Source of the DNA: Astragalus membranaceus
Lineage: Eukaryota; Streptophyta; Magnoliopsida; Fabales; Fabaceae
Length of the DNA stretch: 64,000 bases
Assembly (NCBI GenBank): GCA_039519185.1
Contig: CM076847.1
Span: 82,063,100-82,127,099, forward strand
Direction of reading: 5' to 3'
In this document: positions 11,368 to 24,043 of the stretch, in pieces
How positions within the stretch are numbered: the stretch's first letter is position 1
How the letters are laid out: each line of letters begins with the position of its first letter
The notes under the pieces: model-generated
What the model was told of the DNA's origin: nothing
Databases searched by the model: none
What the model saw: only the letters and a program-made list of their open reading frames with translations
Translations under genes and position numbers: made by a program

Positions 11368-12932
11368 ATATCCTTTAAAATCCGTTTTGTGAAAAGTAGA
11401 CGAAACTATTTTTATCGAATTGTCGTTAATTGCGAATTGTTCGAGTTGATTGAATTATTGATTGATGATATGATGATATGTGTTGTTGAATGTATCTGGA
11501 CTAAACAGTTGTTAATACGTTAAGATATCGACCGGAACGAAATTGGAATCGAAACGGGCTTGGAAACAATGACACGAAACTGGAAATTGTGCTACTGTCA
11601 TGAACGCACGGATCGTGCCTCACAAGGGCACAAGTCGTGTACCTGGGTCGCTGCTAGCCTAAAAACGAATTTTTGATACAGCACGGGTCGTGCGCCCCTG
11701 GGCACGGACCGTGCGTCACCTTTGCAAAACAGGTTTTTGAAAATCTTTGAACATGCACGGGTCATGCGCCTTAGTGGCACGAACCGTGCGCCCTGTAACA
11801 TTTTTAAACTGAGTTTTCATTGATACGCACGGGTCGGGCGCCTCTGGAGCACGGACCGTGCGGATCCTTCTGTTAACCTAATCCAAAACCCTTTTTAATC
11901 TGTTCCAAACGATTCTGATTCTCTTCCGATTGATTCCCCAAGGTTTCCCAAGGATGGAAACACACTGAAGCTATGAAATTAAGAAAGGAGGGGAAAAACT
12001 CACAAGTCATAAATGTTAAGAAAAACCGTACATTAGTAAAACGCGAGTGTACACATGTTAATTTTTACAAATCAAAACAAGAAAGGTTTAATTCAAGACA
12101 AGATACCTTCCCTTGAGGAAGGGTAGACGGTACTTGAATGAAATTAAGAGACGGCCCAATGCGGATGCATTTATATAAATTATATAAATTGAGGTCAAGG
12201 GTGACGACCCTTAGAGGATTAGCATACTAGGGGGAGGGGAAGTCATGAGCCCCAAATCCTAGGCTCACATGTTTTGCCCACTAGTGATAGCGGGATGGGT
12301 TCACCGAAAGCCGAAGAAGAGCCTTAGAATAGGTAGGCTTGAGGTGTTATGCTAGAATGAGGAAAGTAAAAGAAATGTAATGCGTAGTAGCTTATTAGGG
12401 CTACAAATTACAAGAGGTAAAATGCATGTCCACATGGTTGCTTATTAGGGCCATGAGTTCACAAGTTAAGAATAATGAACCGCTAGAGTTAGTAAGGGGT
12501 CTCGATAGGACTCACTGAGATAATGTTTATCTCACCCTTTATATGTTTTGGTTTTTACAGAGAAGCAGGGGAAAGTAAATGCGACAAAGCACGGTTAGCC
12601 GGTGCGACTCATGGAGTCATTGGAGACTTGATTTTCCTGTTGAGGCCTTGGTGCTTTTCTAGTTTATGTTATCGATTGTATGACTATCACTGTATAAGTT
12701 GTAAAATCGTTTCCGCTACTTTATGTTTTGAGTATTGAACACCAAGATTGTGTAAGTCTCAAGTTGTGGAACTTAAGCATTTCAGGAAGTTAATGAGGTT
12801 CAAAGAACCATTTGATATGTATTATCGAAATTTTTAGTTGTGTTCAATAATCATTAACAGGAAGTTACTCTGATGTATGCCATGAAGTGCATTTCGGTAA
12901 TTCTACATGTTAGAATTTATCGGGGTGTTACA
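11368..12932 (+). repeat. Element B 5' LTR, start missing
   Basis: 1.56 kb matching 21660-23227 and ending GGGGTGTTACA followed by TTA and a primer site. The left end is cut at the junction with C. It contains eight 13-bp palindrome-like motifs of form GCACGGRYCGTGC at 11605-11864, arranged in pairs. The block GGGTGACGACCCTTA...AGCATACTAGG...GAAGTCATGAGCCCC is also found in LTR F at 50335-50390, so B and F are one LTR superfamily. Confidence 0.8.
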
Positions 12933-12935
12933 TTA

Positions 12936-12947
12936 TGGTATCAGAGC
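12936..12947 (+). other. Element B primer-binding site (initiator Met type)
   Basis: TGGTATCAGAGC, three bases after the LTR end, complementary to initiator tRNA-Met. It sets B on the plus strand, opposite to C. Confidence 0.88.
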
Positions 12948-13078
12948 AGTTCGACCTAGTCAGGCTTAGACAGTTAGGGTGGTTTTGTCCCTCGAGTAAT
13001 TCTGCCATTTTGCTTCTTATGATGCTAAGAGACATTGAGACTGATCAACTTAATACTTGGTGTATCATTTGCAGAATT

Positions 13079-13336
13079 ATGGCAGGAGGATCGAAGAATA
13101 ACCCACCAATTGATCCACATTCTGTATGGATGCAGAATATGATCGAGAGGCAACAAAAGATGATGGAAGATATGTTACTAATGCAACAGAATGCTCAAGC
13201 TCAGCCTCAACAAGTTCCTGAGCCACAAGTTGACCCAAGGCGGGTTTTCTCTGAATTTCTGAAAATGAAACCTTCCGAGTTCAGAGGAGGACCAGATGTC
13301 ATGAAACCTTCCTCCTCCATCAATTTCCAGTTCTGA
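13079..13336 (+). pseudogene. gag: Element B gag N-terminal fragment
   Basis: An 85-codon remnant of a chromovirus-type Gag. The ATG at 13079 follows the 5' leader. The frame reads MAGGSKNNPPIDPH, a Gln/Met-rich helix, then FLKMKPSEFRGGPD, the conserved F-L-K/R-P-x-F-x-G segment that opens the capsid-like domain. Homology ends just after this, at about 13302, and the frame stops at 13336. All the rest of gag and pol is missing. The frame is open upstream to 12935, but that part crosses the primer site and is leader. Confidence 0.65.
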
Positions 13337-13548
13337 AAACCAAGCTTCAAGTCCATGAAAATGTGTTTCCTTAAGTTGCATGTTCATCATTTTGCCATTT
13401 GGAGCTGTTAAGGAACCTCCACTTCAGTTCCTTGCGATTTCAGAACCTTCATTTCGATCTAGAGCAGCTGGGGAAGGGTTTATGGTTGCTGGGTTCGAGT
13501 TGCCAAAGGATTGGTGTTCGTGAGAGCAAGAGGAAACCGTTCGGGAAT
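13337..13548 (+). repeat. Element B remnant left of insertion A
   Basis: 212 bp between the gag fragment and element A. The sequence resumes on the other side of A at 21533 (TTCGGGAAT then AGTTCGGGTATTCG). It is probably the start of the B 3' LTR joined to gag by an internal deletion, but I could not find the LTR start or align it with the start of LTR F. Confidence 0.4.
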
Positions 13549-15106
13549 TGTTATACCCCAATTTTGTCTGATCATTTATTGCAATTGTTTTAGCCCCCGT
13601 GTCACAAGTCCATATCATTACGAGAACGACATTTCGAGCGCTGTCTTGTTTTAATTTAGACCGGTTTGTCTAAATTGGGCCAATTCTTAGTAAATGGGCC
13701 TATGTTCGGTATTTTGGACTTAATTTAGTCCGGACTTAATTTAGTCATTTTGATCAAAAAACCATAAAAATAATAATGAAATAAAATCAGAAAATAAAAA
13801 ATATATATTACAATAAAGTGTCCAAATAATATAAAAAGCACAAAAATACAAAAATATGAATAATCCAAAAAAATAGAGAAGAACGAAAATAATAAAAAGA
13901 GGGCGTCAGTAGCATTAACCTTCGGCCCAACAAGCTGCTTGCCCAACAAGTCGACTTGCCCAACAAGTTCACTTGTCTAGCAAGTCTCTTCACCTAACCC
14001 TTCACCTATAAAAGGATTCCCTGTCCACAGTGAAAAGCACACCACAGTGATTCAACAAGAACATTGAACACATTCTCTCTCTCCCAGCGAAGTTCTCGCT
14101 TTCTCTCTCTCCCCCTCCCTATTTTATTTTATTTTTCTTTTAATTAATTTATTTTTTAAATATTCATGATAAATATTTTTCACTAGTTGCACTTTTTATT
14201 TTTTTCTTTTTTGTTAACTTTTCGTTCATATTCAAAACAAAAACAAAATATTCCTTTTCCTCTCATAAATAAAGAAATATTTTCAAGAACAAAATAGGGG
14301 ACTAAGTCGACTGTACAGTCGGGTTAGTCTGCTTTTTAGGTCACTAATGAACCATTATGGATCATGTCCTAAAATCCCTATTTAAAACAAACAATTTCTA
14401 AGTCAAAATAAACACAAACATATTTCTTCCCACAAATCAAATTTTCAAAACCGGGGATTAAGCCGACTGTACAGACGGGTTAGTCAGCGTTCTAGGATGA
14501 ATGAACCGTACGGCTCAAGAGTCCTAAAACCCCTATTCAAATAAAATCAAACCACCACACATCAAACTATCTTCCAAACTTCAAAAAAATTAAACTCCAT
14601 TTTCACAAAGTAGGGGACTAAGCCGACTGTACAGTCGGGTTAGCCATCATTTTAGGACAAATGAACTGATCACTCACGAGTCCTAAAATCCCTAAATAAA
14701 ATACACCAACAAATAAAGTTTTCTTCCAAGAACTACGTAGCTTTGATTTCTCCATCGCACCTGGAGATACGTAGGAGCAGGGGCCCACTCCTGTCAAGCA
14801 CAAAAAACTAAAAATTTTATTAAGTCTTTTTTTCTTTTTGATTCAAAATAAAAGGGTAAAATAAACATTTTCAAAATTAATATTCTTTCCTACAACTAGT
14901 TAGCAGGTAACCTTCATTAGGAAGGATGTCGTGGGGTGCTAATACCTTCCCCACGCATAACCGACTCCCGAACCCAAATCTGGTCTCAAGGACCCTTATC
15001 CATTCCAAAAGGGATTTTCCAATGTTTACCCTTATAATTAAACTTTGGTGGCGGCTTCATTTTCGAACCTTCGAGGAATCCTCACCAGGATTTTTCGGTC
15101 GCTACA
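13549..15106 (+). repeat. A 5' LTR
   Basis: 1558 bp, starting TGTTATACCCCAATTTTGTC and ending CGGTCGCTACA. It pairs with 19959-21527 with scattered substitutions and small indels. It contains three copies of a motif around GGGGACTAAGCCGACTGTACAG (near 14298, 14455 and 14607), spaced about 155 bp apart. Confidence 0.88.
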
Positions 15107-15108
15107 GC

Positions 15109-15127
15109 TGGTGACTCCACTGGGGAC
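15109..15127 (+). other. A primer-binding site (tRNA-Arg type)
   Basis: TGGTGACTCCACTGGGGAC, two bases after the 5' LTR. This is one or two substitutions from the Ogre site complementary to tRNA-Arg. Confidence 0.8.
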
Positions 15128-18100
15128 AATTTAGAGAGTCAAATCTAGTCTAATTAGTTGTAGGATTAGTTGTTAATTTAATGGTTATTTTTACCCTTCC
15201 CTTTTTGTCTTTTATTTTTATTCCATATTATTATTTTGTGATATGAAAACCCTAGGATAGAATACCACTTTTTTTGTATATATGTTTGTTTGTTTTGCAG
15301 CTTGGTGGGTATTCTTTATATTTTGCTCATTCACACACTCCACTATCACACTTTTGCACACACGTGAGAATAGTCCTGTACCCGGACTGGAGAATAACCT
15401 AAGTTAGAACGAGACTGCGTAGTGATGGCCTACTGGATGTGCGTCCTGTTGGGTGGTCACGAAAGTCTCACCTAGAGTTTGGTCCCTCTTGAGAATGCTG
15501 GCACTCCTAATAGCTTGCCTATTGTTGTTGATCAGTGTTCTTAACTGGGGTCGTTGGCTCTAGGAACCTTATGTAGGACTCTTTAGAGCTACCCTTTGAA
15601 AGGTTCACTTAACAGACAAGCCCTAGACCTATTCTCTAAGGAACCCTCGTAGGACACAAAGGAGCCTCATACCCCTGCATTCAAACAAACACTGATACAT
15701 TTTTCCGGTCTTCTATAAAGAAAAAATTCGAAAAATCATATTTTATTTTTGCAAGTTATTTTTTAGAAACATATCTCATGCATTTGCATTTTCATCATTC
15801 ATATCCTTCATCATGTGTTATTCACCCATTACAATTTATTTCATAATTTTAAAAAAAAACATGAGCATACTTTTTGAAAAAAATTGATGAGAGATGAGAC
15901 GTTCTTGCAAATACGTTTAATTGATTGTTCTTCCTTGAAAAAGTTTAATCTACTAAATTTCAAACGAGGTCGAACTTAGCTGCAAGCTCATGGTGTTTCA
16001 AGACACTCAATTTTCAAAAAAAAATTTTTGCAGCTCGTCTGCAATTTTTCTCAACAAAACGATGCATCTCATCCATCCCATGACAAACGATCAAAATAGT
16101 CCATTTTGTTAACTAACGTGTTATCAAAATTTCTTCTATCATGTCTCTAACTATGTTAACTCTCTGTGAAGCATTCGTATAGTGAACTTGTATGTGATGT
16201 GCATTTGCTCTTGTTTGAGTCAGTTAGTGTCTACACATTTCCATCCTATCATCATCCCTTGTTCATGTCCAGTCTCACCCCGACCACTCCATAAAGTGCA
16301 TATTCTCCACACAAGTTCTTAGTTGACTCTTTGGTTTTGTTCCCAATGATGAAATTTCATAAACTAACACTTGGATCCTCCAAACTGGGGCAAATTTGTG
16401 ATCACTAGACATCTTGGCAACATTGTATTCCCTTGGTGCAAGTCCTTTACAAAAAAAATAATCAAAAAAAACTTGTTAGGTTGAAAACTCGCGAGAGCAG
16501 CCTAAGCAAAAATTAGGGCATATAAAAAGAAATAAAGAAAAATAGCAGATATATAAAAATAAATAATTTTTTGTCCTTGGGTTAGCCTTTGAGAAAACAA
16601 GCAATCGTGATTTGAAATGAAGTTTGGTCATCTTCTCACATCCTCAAAAAGCATAAAAAAAATACCCTTCGCAACCCACTTTGAGCCAAAAAATCAAAAA
16701 TCTTCCAATCACCCTAGACAATGATCTATTCCCCATTTAAGATCGTGCACTACTTTCTTTAGTTTATTCAGCTCAAGAGAAATAGGCTGTCAAAGAATGA
16801 AAAATGAGAATCATATTTAAAAAAAAAAGACAAAAGTCTTGAATAAAAAGACGGCATAAATATTTGAGCTGATACATCATATCATGAAGTGCACCACTGA
16901 ATAAAAAGATCATTTGTCTCATCAATCCCCAAACACTTTGAGCCCAATCACCCATTCTTTCATAAATTATCAACCACTAGCCACATTGCACCGCAAATAA
17001 AAAGATCATTGTCTAAAGCCCTCAAACACCTTATTGTGCCAAATTAGCACTTCTTTCACGAAACTCAAAAATGGACCTCAAACACTCCTTTGGGCCTACT
17101 TATCCTTTCTTTGATGAAAGATCATTGTCTAAACCCCCAAACACTTCTTTGGGCCCAATTATCATTTCTTTTCATAAATCCCTAACCGTTGGTACATTAC
17201 CCCCAACCATTGGCCCCATTACAAACCTTTTTTTTCATGAATCCCTAACCATTGTCCCCATTACAAATCTTTTCTTTCATGAATCCCTAATCATTGGCCA
17301 CATTACCACCCCTTTCTTACATAAACCCCTAACCGTTGGCCACATTACAACCCTAAACAAGTCCATTCTGATCGATAACTGATTGCTTTCATTTTCTTAA
17401 CGTTTTAATTTTAGGACAATTGAGTTTATTTATTTACAGTATGTTTGCTCAAAAAAAATATGACAAAAAATAAAGCTAAAAAAAAGCAAAAAAAAAAAGA
17501 AAAGAAAAAAGGCTTGTGCTCCAAGATTATTCAAGTTGCACTGATACCAAGACAAGGTTTAGTGATCACCAAGTGAAATTTTCATAGTCCATGGGAGTCA
17601 ACTTAAAAGAACCAAAAGTTTGTACTAGGACCATCACCTAGATCCCAAAGTGGGGCAGTCCCTTCACCTTTCATGCTTCTCGAACTTGGGGAAATTTTCC
17701 AGCGTCCGTCTCATTTATATACCACATCCAATACCATATAGCCATACGACCAACTTACAAACCCATTACCCTAACTCTGTCACCTTTCCCCTACCTCACT
17801 CGAACTAGAAATATCATTCCAAAGTGGGGTAATCCTGTCACCATTAACCCCTCACTCCGCTCAAAATTGGGGAAATTCGCCCTACACCCATCTCATCCCC
17901 TTGTCATATTCACATTCATAAAACCATACCGGGGCAATTTCTCAACCCACCATCCTAAACACAGCTTTTCGCAAACTCTAGTCAGGGCAACATTGTCCTT
18001 GTCATAGGTGGGGCAACACCAAGTCAACTGGCTCATTCGCCCTACCATTCATCCCCTGACGTGTCATATCTGTCCATACCCCGAGTCAACTGGCTCATTC

Positions 18101-19941
18101 ATCTATATTTGCACTACTCTACATGTTCACTAAAACAATGCTTCAAAGAGAGAGAACACAAGTTACTAATATGAAGTTGGAAACTCACTCAAATAACTTT
18201 ATGGACTTAAAATTCAATCGTCATGGGACATCATAATCAAATGGAAGAACAATGTGAACGAGCTTGCAAATGCAATCAAATACTTTTGTGCATCAGTGCA
18301 TGTGAATGACAACCTTGAGTACCACGTCTGAGTTCAAACCTTTTCCAAGGAATGATTACTACTCTACCTCTCGCATCAAAAGTCTCATTTCTCATCATTA
18401 CCAAAAAATCTCTCTGCATCATCAATAAATCATAGCATAAATCATTCCATCATGCAATCATGCATCTACCATAGCACCTGCATCTAAGCAATACATTTGC
18501 ATTCACATGTTATCTGCATTCGCATACATGGCTGATCAATTTTTGTTTCCAATCAGCTCTAGCGTCCACAATTCACGGGCTTTTGTAGTTTATCTGCTTT
18601 CACATCGCACATTCATCACATTACACGCATGCACACATATAACAGTTTGCTTCGATAGACGTGCCAAGTGCCAGTCTCCTCATTGCCAAAAACTTTCAAC
18701 ATCACTCATCATATCATTGTAGTTGTACCATGCATTCGTGTGCTTCCTTTCATTCATCATTGCCAAAACCGTCTTTACATCACTAATCATATCATCATAC
18801 CATGCACGACATTCGCATCAAAGCATTACATTTGCGTCACATTCGCACTTGGCATTTCATACACCCATTATATACTAAGAAAAAAAAGGAAAGGCAAAAA
18901 GCAAAAAGAGGAAAATCGCTCATTCCATTACATTCATCATTAATCAGCACAATCACATTCATATCTTATCTGCATTCACATACGTTGTTTGTCAACCTCC
19001 ATGTTCCACCAACTTCGACTCACATCATCCGCCACGTTTCATTCATCTCTTCGAACACCTACCATTTCGCATACCCATATTGCACGCATGCATCATCCAT
19101 CGCATATTTAGACATGCCAAATATAGATAGCTTTTCCCTTCTCAGGTAAATACATTCATTAGGTATGTCCTAGGCAAGTATGCCATGTGTCAATCCCAAT
19201 AGTTTGTTCCTTCAATGTCAGTGCTCCAAGCACTGGTCTCATATCACAATTCAGCGTCTCGGACCCCCAGCAGTTCCTCGCAGCCCCATCGCTGTCTTAA
19301 TTTAGACCTCCAATGGTCATTCATTCCAGATCGCACGTCGCGTTATCGAGCAACCGACGGATCATCCGACCCCAGGTCCATCAGTTCAGTTCGACCCAGT
19401 ATGTCAAAGCAACGACTTCGAACTCTACCCTCAAGATCACTATGCCGCCATTGAGCGCGACGGATCATCGGATCCCAGGTCCTTCAGACTAGCTGTGTCA
19501 GCCTAAGACATGTTGGACGTCCTTTGAGGTGAGCAAATTAGGTCAACGACCTGATCTTGCCCCTCCGGCCGCTCGAAAAAGGCCACCCCCCGAGCATACC
19601 ATTTTACTAGTACAATTGATAGTTTGTGCTCTTTTGGACCCCCAGTGGTCCTTCAAAGGCCTAGTGCACCTTCGGACCCCAAATGGTCCTTCAGGGTTTA
19701 GGCAACCCCATGGAGCCCCAGTGCTCCCTTAGAGCCCAAATGCTCTTTTAGAGCCCCAGTGCTCCTCCAGATCCCCAGTGATCATTTCTTTTTTGTTCTC
19801 GGTTAACACGCCAAGTATTAATCGTCCCTCTTTTCCCTAACTCATCTTCCCCCTAAGCGGACAAAATCAGCGTCTATTCTATCTTTATTTTTATTTCTAC
19901 TACGAAAATCTGAAAACCATTCACCTTTTCTAGTAAAATAT
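15128..19941 (+). other. A interior, no coding domain
   Basis: 4.8 kb without any recognisable gag or pol frame. The sense strand is poor in G and rich in CAT, TCAT and CATTCATC words, most clearly at 15770-15850 and 18180-19130. A degenerate tandem repeat of about 50 bp (CCCTAACCATTGGCC...CATTACAA...TTTCATGAATC) lies at 17150-17360. A cluster of CCCCAGTGCTCC-type repeats lies at 19215-19790. Everything is shared with the D interior in reverse, so this is conserved non-coding sequence of a family rather than random decay. Confidence 0.65.
19215..19790 (+). repeat. A 3' untranslated degenerate repeats (about 20-40 bp)
   Basis: Repeated units of the form GAGCCCCAGTGCTCC or GACCCCCAGTGGTCCTTC, each a short imperfect hairpin, with at least seven copies at 19628-19790 and more degenerate ones upstream. 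The same class occurs in D at 39185-39650 in reverse. It lies directly 5' of the purine tract, the position where Ogre-group elements often carry variable tandem repeats. Confidence 0.7.
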
Positions 19942-19958
19942 AAATAAAGAGGGGCGGC
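19942..19958 (+). other. A polypurine tract
   Basis: AAATAAAGAGGGGCGGC directly before the 3' LTR, the site of plus-strand priming. The matching tract of D, read on the minus strand, is AAAGAGGGGCAGC. Confidence 0.78.
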
Positions 19959-21527
19959 TGTTATACCCCAATTTTGTCCGATCATTTATCGCAATTGTTT
20001 TAGCCCCCGTCACAAGTCCATATCATTATGAGAATGACATTTCGAGCGTTGTCTTGTTTTAATTTAGACCGGTTTGTCTAAATTGGGTCAATTCTTAGTA
20101 AATGGACCTATGTTCGGTAGTTTGGACTTAATTTAGTCCGGACTTAATTTAGTCCTTTTGATCAAAAATCTATAAAAATAATAATGAAATAAAATCAGAA
20201 AATAAAAAATATATATTACAATAAAGTGTCCAAATAATACAAAAAGCTCAAAAATACAAAAATAAGAATAATCCAAAAAAATAGAGAAGAACGAAAATAA
20301 TAAAAAAGGGGTGTTAGTAGCATTAACCTTCGGCCCAACAAGCTGCTTGCCCAACAAGTCGACTTGCCCAGCAAGTCGACTTGCCCAACAAGTTAACTTG
20401 TCCTGCAAGTCTCTTCACCTACCCCTTCACCTATAAAAGGAGTCTCTGTCCACAAGGAAAAGCACACCACAGTGATTCAACAAGAACACTGAACACATTC
20501 TCTCTCTCCCAGCGAAGTTCTCGCTTTCTCTCTCTGCCCCTCCCTGTTTTATTTTATTTTTCTTTTAATTAGTTTATTTTTTAAATATTCATGATAAATA
20601 TTTTTCACTAGTTGCACTTTTCATTTTTTCTTTTTTGTTAACTTTTCGTTCATATTCAAAACAAAAACAAAATATTTCTTTTCCTCTCATAAATAAATAA
20701 ATATTTTCAAGAACAAAATAGGGGACTAAGTCGACTGTACAGTCGGGTTAGTCTGCTTTTTAGGTCACTAATGAACCGTTATGGATCATGTCCTAAAATC
20801 CCTATTTAAAACAAACAATTTCTAAGTCAAAATAAACACAAACATATTTCTTCCCACAAATCAAATTTTCAAAACAGGGGATTAGGCCGACTGTACAGAC
20901 GAGTTAGTCAGCGTTCTAGGATGAATGAACTGTACGGCTCAAGAGTCCTAAAACCCCTATTCAAATAAAATCAAACCACCACACATCAAACTATCTTCCA
21001 AACTTCAAAAAAAAACTCCATTTTCACAAAGTAGGGGACTAAGCCGACTGTATAGTCGGGTTAGTCATCATTTTAGGACAAATGAACTGATCACTCAGAG
21101 TCCTAAAATCCCTAAATAAAATACACCAACAAATAAAGTTTTCTACCAAGAACTACGTAGCTTTGATTTCTCCATCGCACCTGGAGATACGTAGGAGCAG
21201 GGGCCCACTCCTGTCAAGCACAAAAAACTAAAAATTTTATTAAGTCTTTTTTTTCTTTTTGATTCAAAATAAAAGGGTAAAATAAACATTTTAAAAATTA
21301 ATATTCTTTCCTACAACTAGTTAGCAGGTAACCTTCATTAGGAAGGATGTCGTGGGGGTGTTAATACCTTCCCCACGCATAACCGACTCCCGAACCCAAA
21401 TCTGGTCTCAAGGACCCTTATCCAATCCAAAAGGGATTTTCCAATGTTTACCCTTATAATTAAACTTTGGTGGCGCTTCATTTTCAAACCTTCGAGGAAT
21501 CCTCACCCGGAATTTTCGGTCGCTACA
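19959..21527 (+). repeat. A 3' LTR
   Basis: 1569 bp, partner of 13549-15106. It ends CGGTCGCTACA and is followed by the target copy GGGAT, where the B LTR resumes. Confidence 0.88.
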
Positions 21528-21532
21528 GGGAT

Positions 21533-23227
21533 AGTTCGGGTATTCGAAATTCGTTCAAGTCAATAGGAGTCTCCGCATTGTGTGATCTTCATCGCAATTG
21601 GTAAGTTCTATAACTCGCTAGGGACTTTTTTGATATTGGGTCATTAGGTTTTCTGAAACAATATCCTTTAAAATCTGTTTTGTGAAAAGTAGACGAAACC
21701 GTTTTTATCGAATTGTCGTTAATTGCGAATTGTTCGAGTTGATTGAATTGTTGATTGATGATATGATGATATGTGTTGTTGAATGTATCTGGATTGGACT
21801 GTTGTTAATATGTTAAGATGTCGACCGGAACGAAATTGGAATCGAAACAGGCTTGGAAACAATGACATGAAACTAGAAATTGTGCTACTATCATGGACGC
21901 ACAGATCGTGCCTCACAAGGGCACGGGTCGTGCGCCTGGTTCGCAGCTAGCCTAAAAATGAATTTTTTATATAGCACGGGTCGTGCACCCCTGGGCACGG
22001 ACCGTGCGTCACCTTCGCAAAACAGGTTTTTGAAAATCTTTGAACACGCACGGGTCGTGCGCCTTAGTGGCACGAACCGTGCGCCCTGTAACATTTTTAA
22101 ACTGAGTTTTCATTGATACGCACGGGTCGTGCGCCTCTGGAGCATGGACCGTGCGGATCCTTCTGTTACCCTAATCCAAAACCCTTTTTAATCCGTTCCA
22201 AACGATTCCGATTCCCTTTCGATTGATTCCCCATGGTTTCCCAAGGATGGAAACACACTGAAGCTATGAAATTAAGAAAGGAGAGGAAAAACTCACAAGT
22301 CATAAATGTTAAGAAAAACCGTACATTAGTAAAACGCGAGTGTACACATGTTAATTTTTACAAATCAAAACAAGAAAGGTTTAATTCAAGACAAGATACT
22401 TTCCCTTGAGGAAGGGTAGATGGTACATGAATGAAATTAAGAGACGGCCCAATGCGGGTGCATTTATATAAATTATATAAATTGAGGTCAAGGGTGACGA
22501 CCCTTAGAGGATTAGCATACTAGGGGAGGGGAAGTCATGAGCCCCAAATCCTAGGCTCACATGTTTTGCCCACTAGTGATAGCGGGATGGGTTCACCGAA
22601 AGCCGAAGAAGTGCCTTAGAATAGGTAGGCTTGAGGTGTTATGCTAGAATGAGGAAATTAAAAGAAATGTAATGCGTAGTCACTTATTAGGGCTACAAAT
22701 TACAAGAGGTAAAATGCATGTCCACATGGTTGCTTATTAGGGCCATGAGTTCACAAGTTAAGAATAATGAACCGCTAGAGTTAGTAAGGGGTATCGATAG
22801 GACTCACTGAGATAATGTTTATCTCACCCTTTATATGTTGTGGTTTTTACAGATAAGCAGGGGAAAGTAAAGGCAACAAAGCATGGTTAGCCGGTGCGAC
22901 TCATGGAGTCATTGGAGACTTGATTTTTCTGCTGAGGCCTTGGTGCTTTTCTAGTTTATGTTATCGATTGTATGACTATCGCTGTATAAGTTGTAAAATC
23001 GTTTCCGCTACTTTATGTTTTGAGTATTGAACACCAGGATTTTGTAAGTCTTAAGTTGTGGAACTTAAGCATTTTTTCAGGAAGTTAATGAGGTTCAGAG
23101 AACCATTTGATATGTATTATCAAAATTTTTAGTTGTGTTCAATATTCATTAACAGGAAGTTACTCTGATGTATGCCATGAAGTGCATTTCGATAATTCTA
23201 CATGTTAGAATTTATCAGGGTGTTACA
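21533..23227 (+). repeat. Element B 3' LTR, part right of A
   Basis: From 21660 it matches the B 5' LTR to the terminal GGGTGTTACA at 23227. The first 127 bp (21533-21659, including a GGTAAGTT donor-like site) have no partner, because the 5' LTR is truncated at 11368. It carries the same palindrome-like GCACGGGTCGTGC cluster at 21898-22155. Confidence 0.75.
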
Positions 23228-23832
23228 CCCACCGCCTCCATTTTTTCCTTTTTCATATTTTAAGCAGTGTATTTTGTGGTAGTTTAGAGTTCGAACAAAT
23301 TTTAACTATTCAAATACTTGAAGTTCGTTCTTCAATAAACAGTTTGCTGAAAAAAGTAATTCTGTGACAAAATACGTAAAGTGCAACGCTAAGGTTTCTG
23401 TTTGAGGTATTTTGAGTATGAAAAAAATTTAGATGTTCAGATACGTTATGTTCGTCCCTCAATAACTCATTTGGTGGGAAAACATAATTTCATGACAAAA
23501 TACGTAAAGTGTGAAGTTAAGTAATGTGTTTTGGGGTACTATAACGTTCAAAAATATTTGAGTGTGCTCAAACGCGAAGTTCTTTCCTCAATAACCGATT
23601 TGGTGGAAAAAATTTAATTTCGTGCCAAAATATGTAAAGTATAACTTACCACTTTAAAAAATAATTTTTTTTTATACTTATTTTCCTTATATTTGCATTT
23701 CATTTTATATTTATTTTTTTGACCACTCGCGCCCACTACCACTCCCTTTTCATTTCAATAATGAGTACTCCCACCAACCCCACTTTTTTATGATCCTTAT
23801 TTTGGTCATTTTGCACCAATAGGTATTAGAAG
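23228..23832 (+). repeat. Repeat R, copy 3
   Basis: It contains three degenerate subrepeats of 127-129 bp (marker TTCGTTC-like words at 23324, 23451 and 23580), then the AATGAGTACTCCCACC tract and the GGTCATTTTGCACC...TATTAGAAG tract, all as in copy 1. LTR F starts directly after TTAGAAG. Confidence 0.55.
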
Positions 23833-24043
23833 TGTAACACCCTGATTCAAAGATGTCTCGTGATTGATTGGAAAGCTTTGGAAGCGGACTGGGGTGACGC
23901 CGGAACGTGGAGTCCATTCGGGGAATATTCGAGTGGTTGGAAGGTGATTAGAATCAAGCCCAACGAAGATTGAAAGCGGAGTGAAGCTCGATTCGGATTC
24001 GGGAACGAACGAGTGATCGTTAGGGCGAAATTGGGGATTTTGG
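23833..24043 (+). repeat. LTR F, left part
   Basis: TGTAACACCCTGATTC at 23833 opens a chromovirus-type LTR. It is interrupted after 211 bp by composite D. The last five bases, TTTGG at 24039-24043, are the target duplication repeated at 49426-49430. Confidence 0.75.

Larger units (their letters stand above)
13549..21527 (+). mobile_element. Element A: non-coding Ogre-like LTR element
   Basis: A full-length 8.0-kb LTR element on the plus strand, inserted in B. It has LTRs of 1558 and 1569 bp (TGTTATACCCC...GTCGCTACA), a tRNA-Arg-type primer site, the purine tract AAAGAGGGGCGGC before the 3' LTR, and target copies GGAAT (13544-13548) and GGGAT (21528-21532) that differ by one transition. There is no protein domain in the 4.8-kb interior. 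The primer site and purine tract are those of legume Ogre elements, so it looks like a non-autonomous Ogre derivative. Interior blocks are shared in inverse orientation with D, for example TTGTGATCACTAGACATCTT near 16396 against 42925-42945. Confidence 0.82.

Noticed and set aside
13549..21527. Treating A as an autonomous Ogre
   Set aside because: No gag, protease, RT or integrase motif is present on either strand in its interior.
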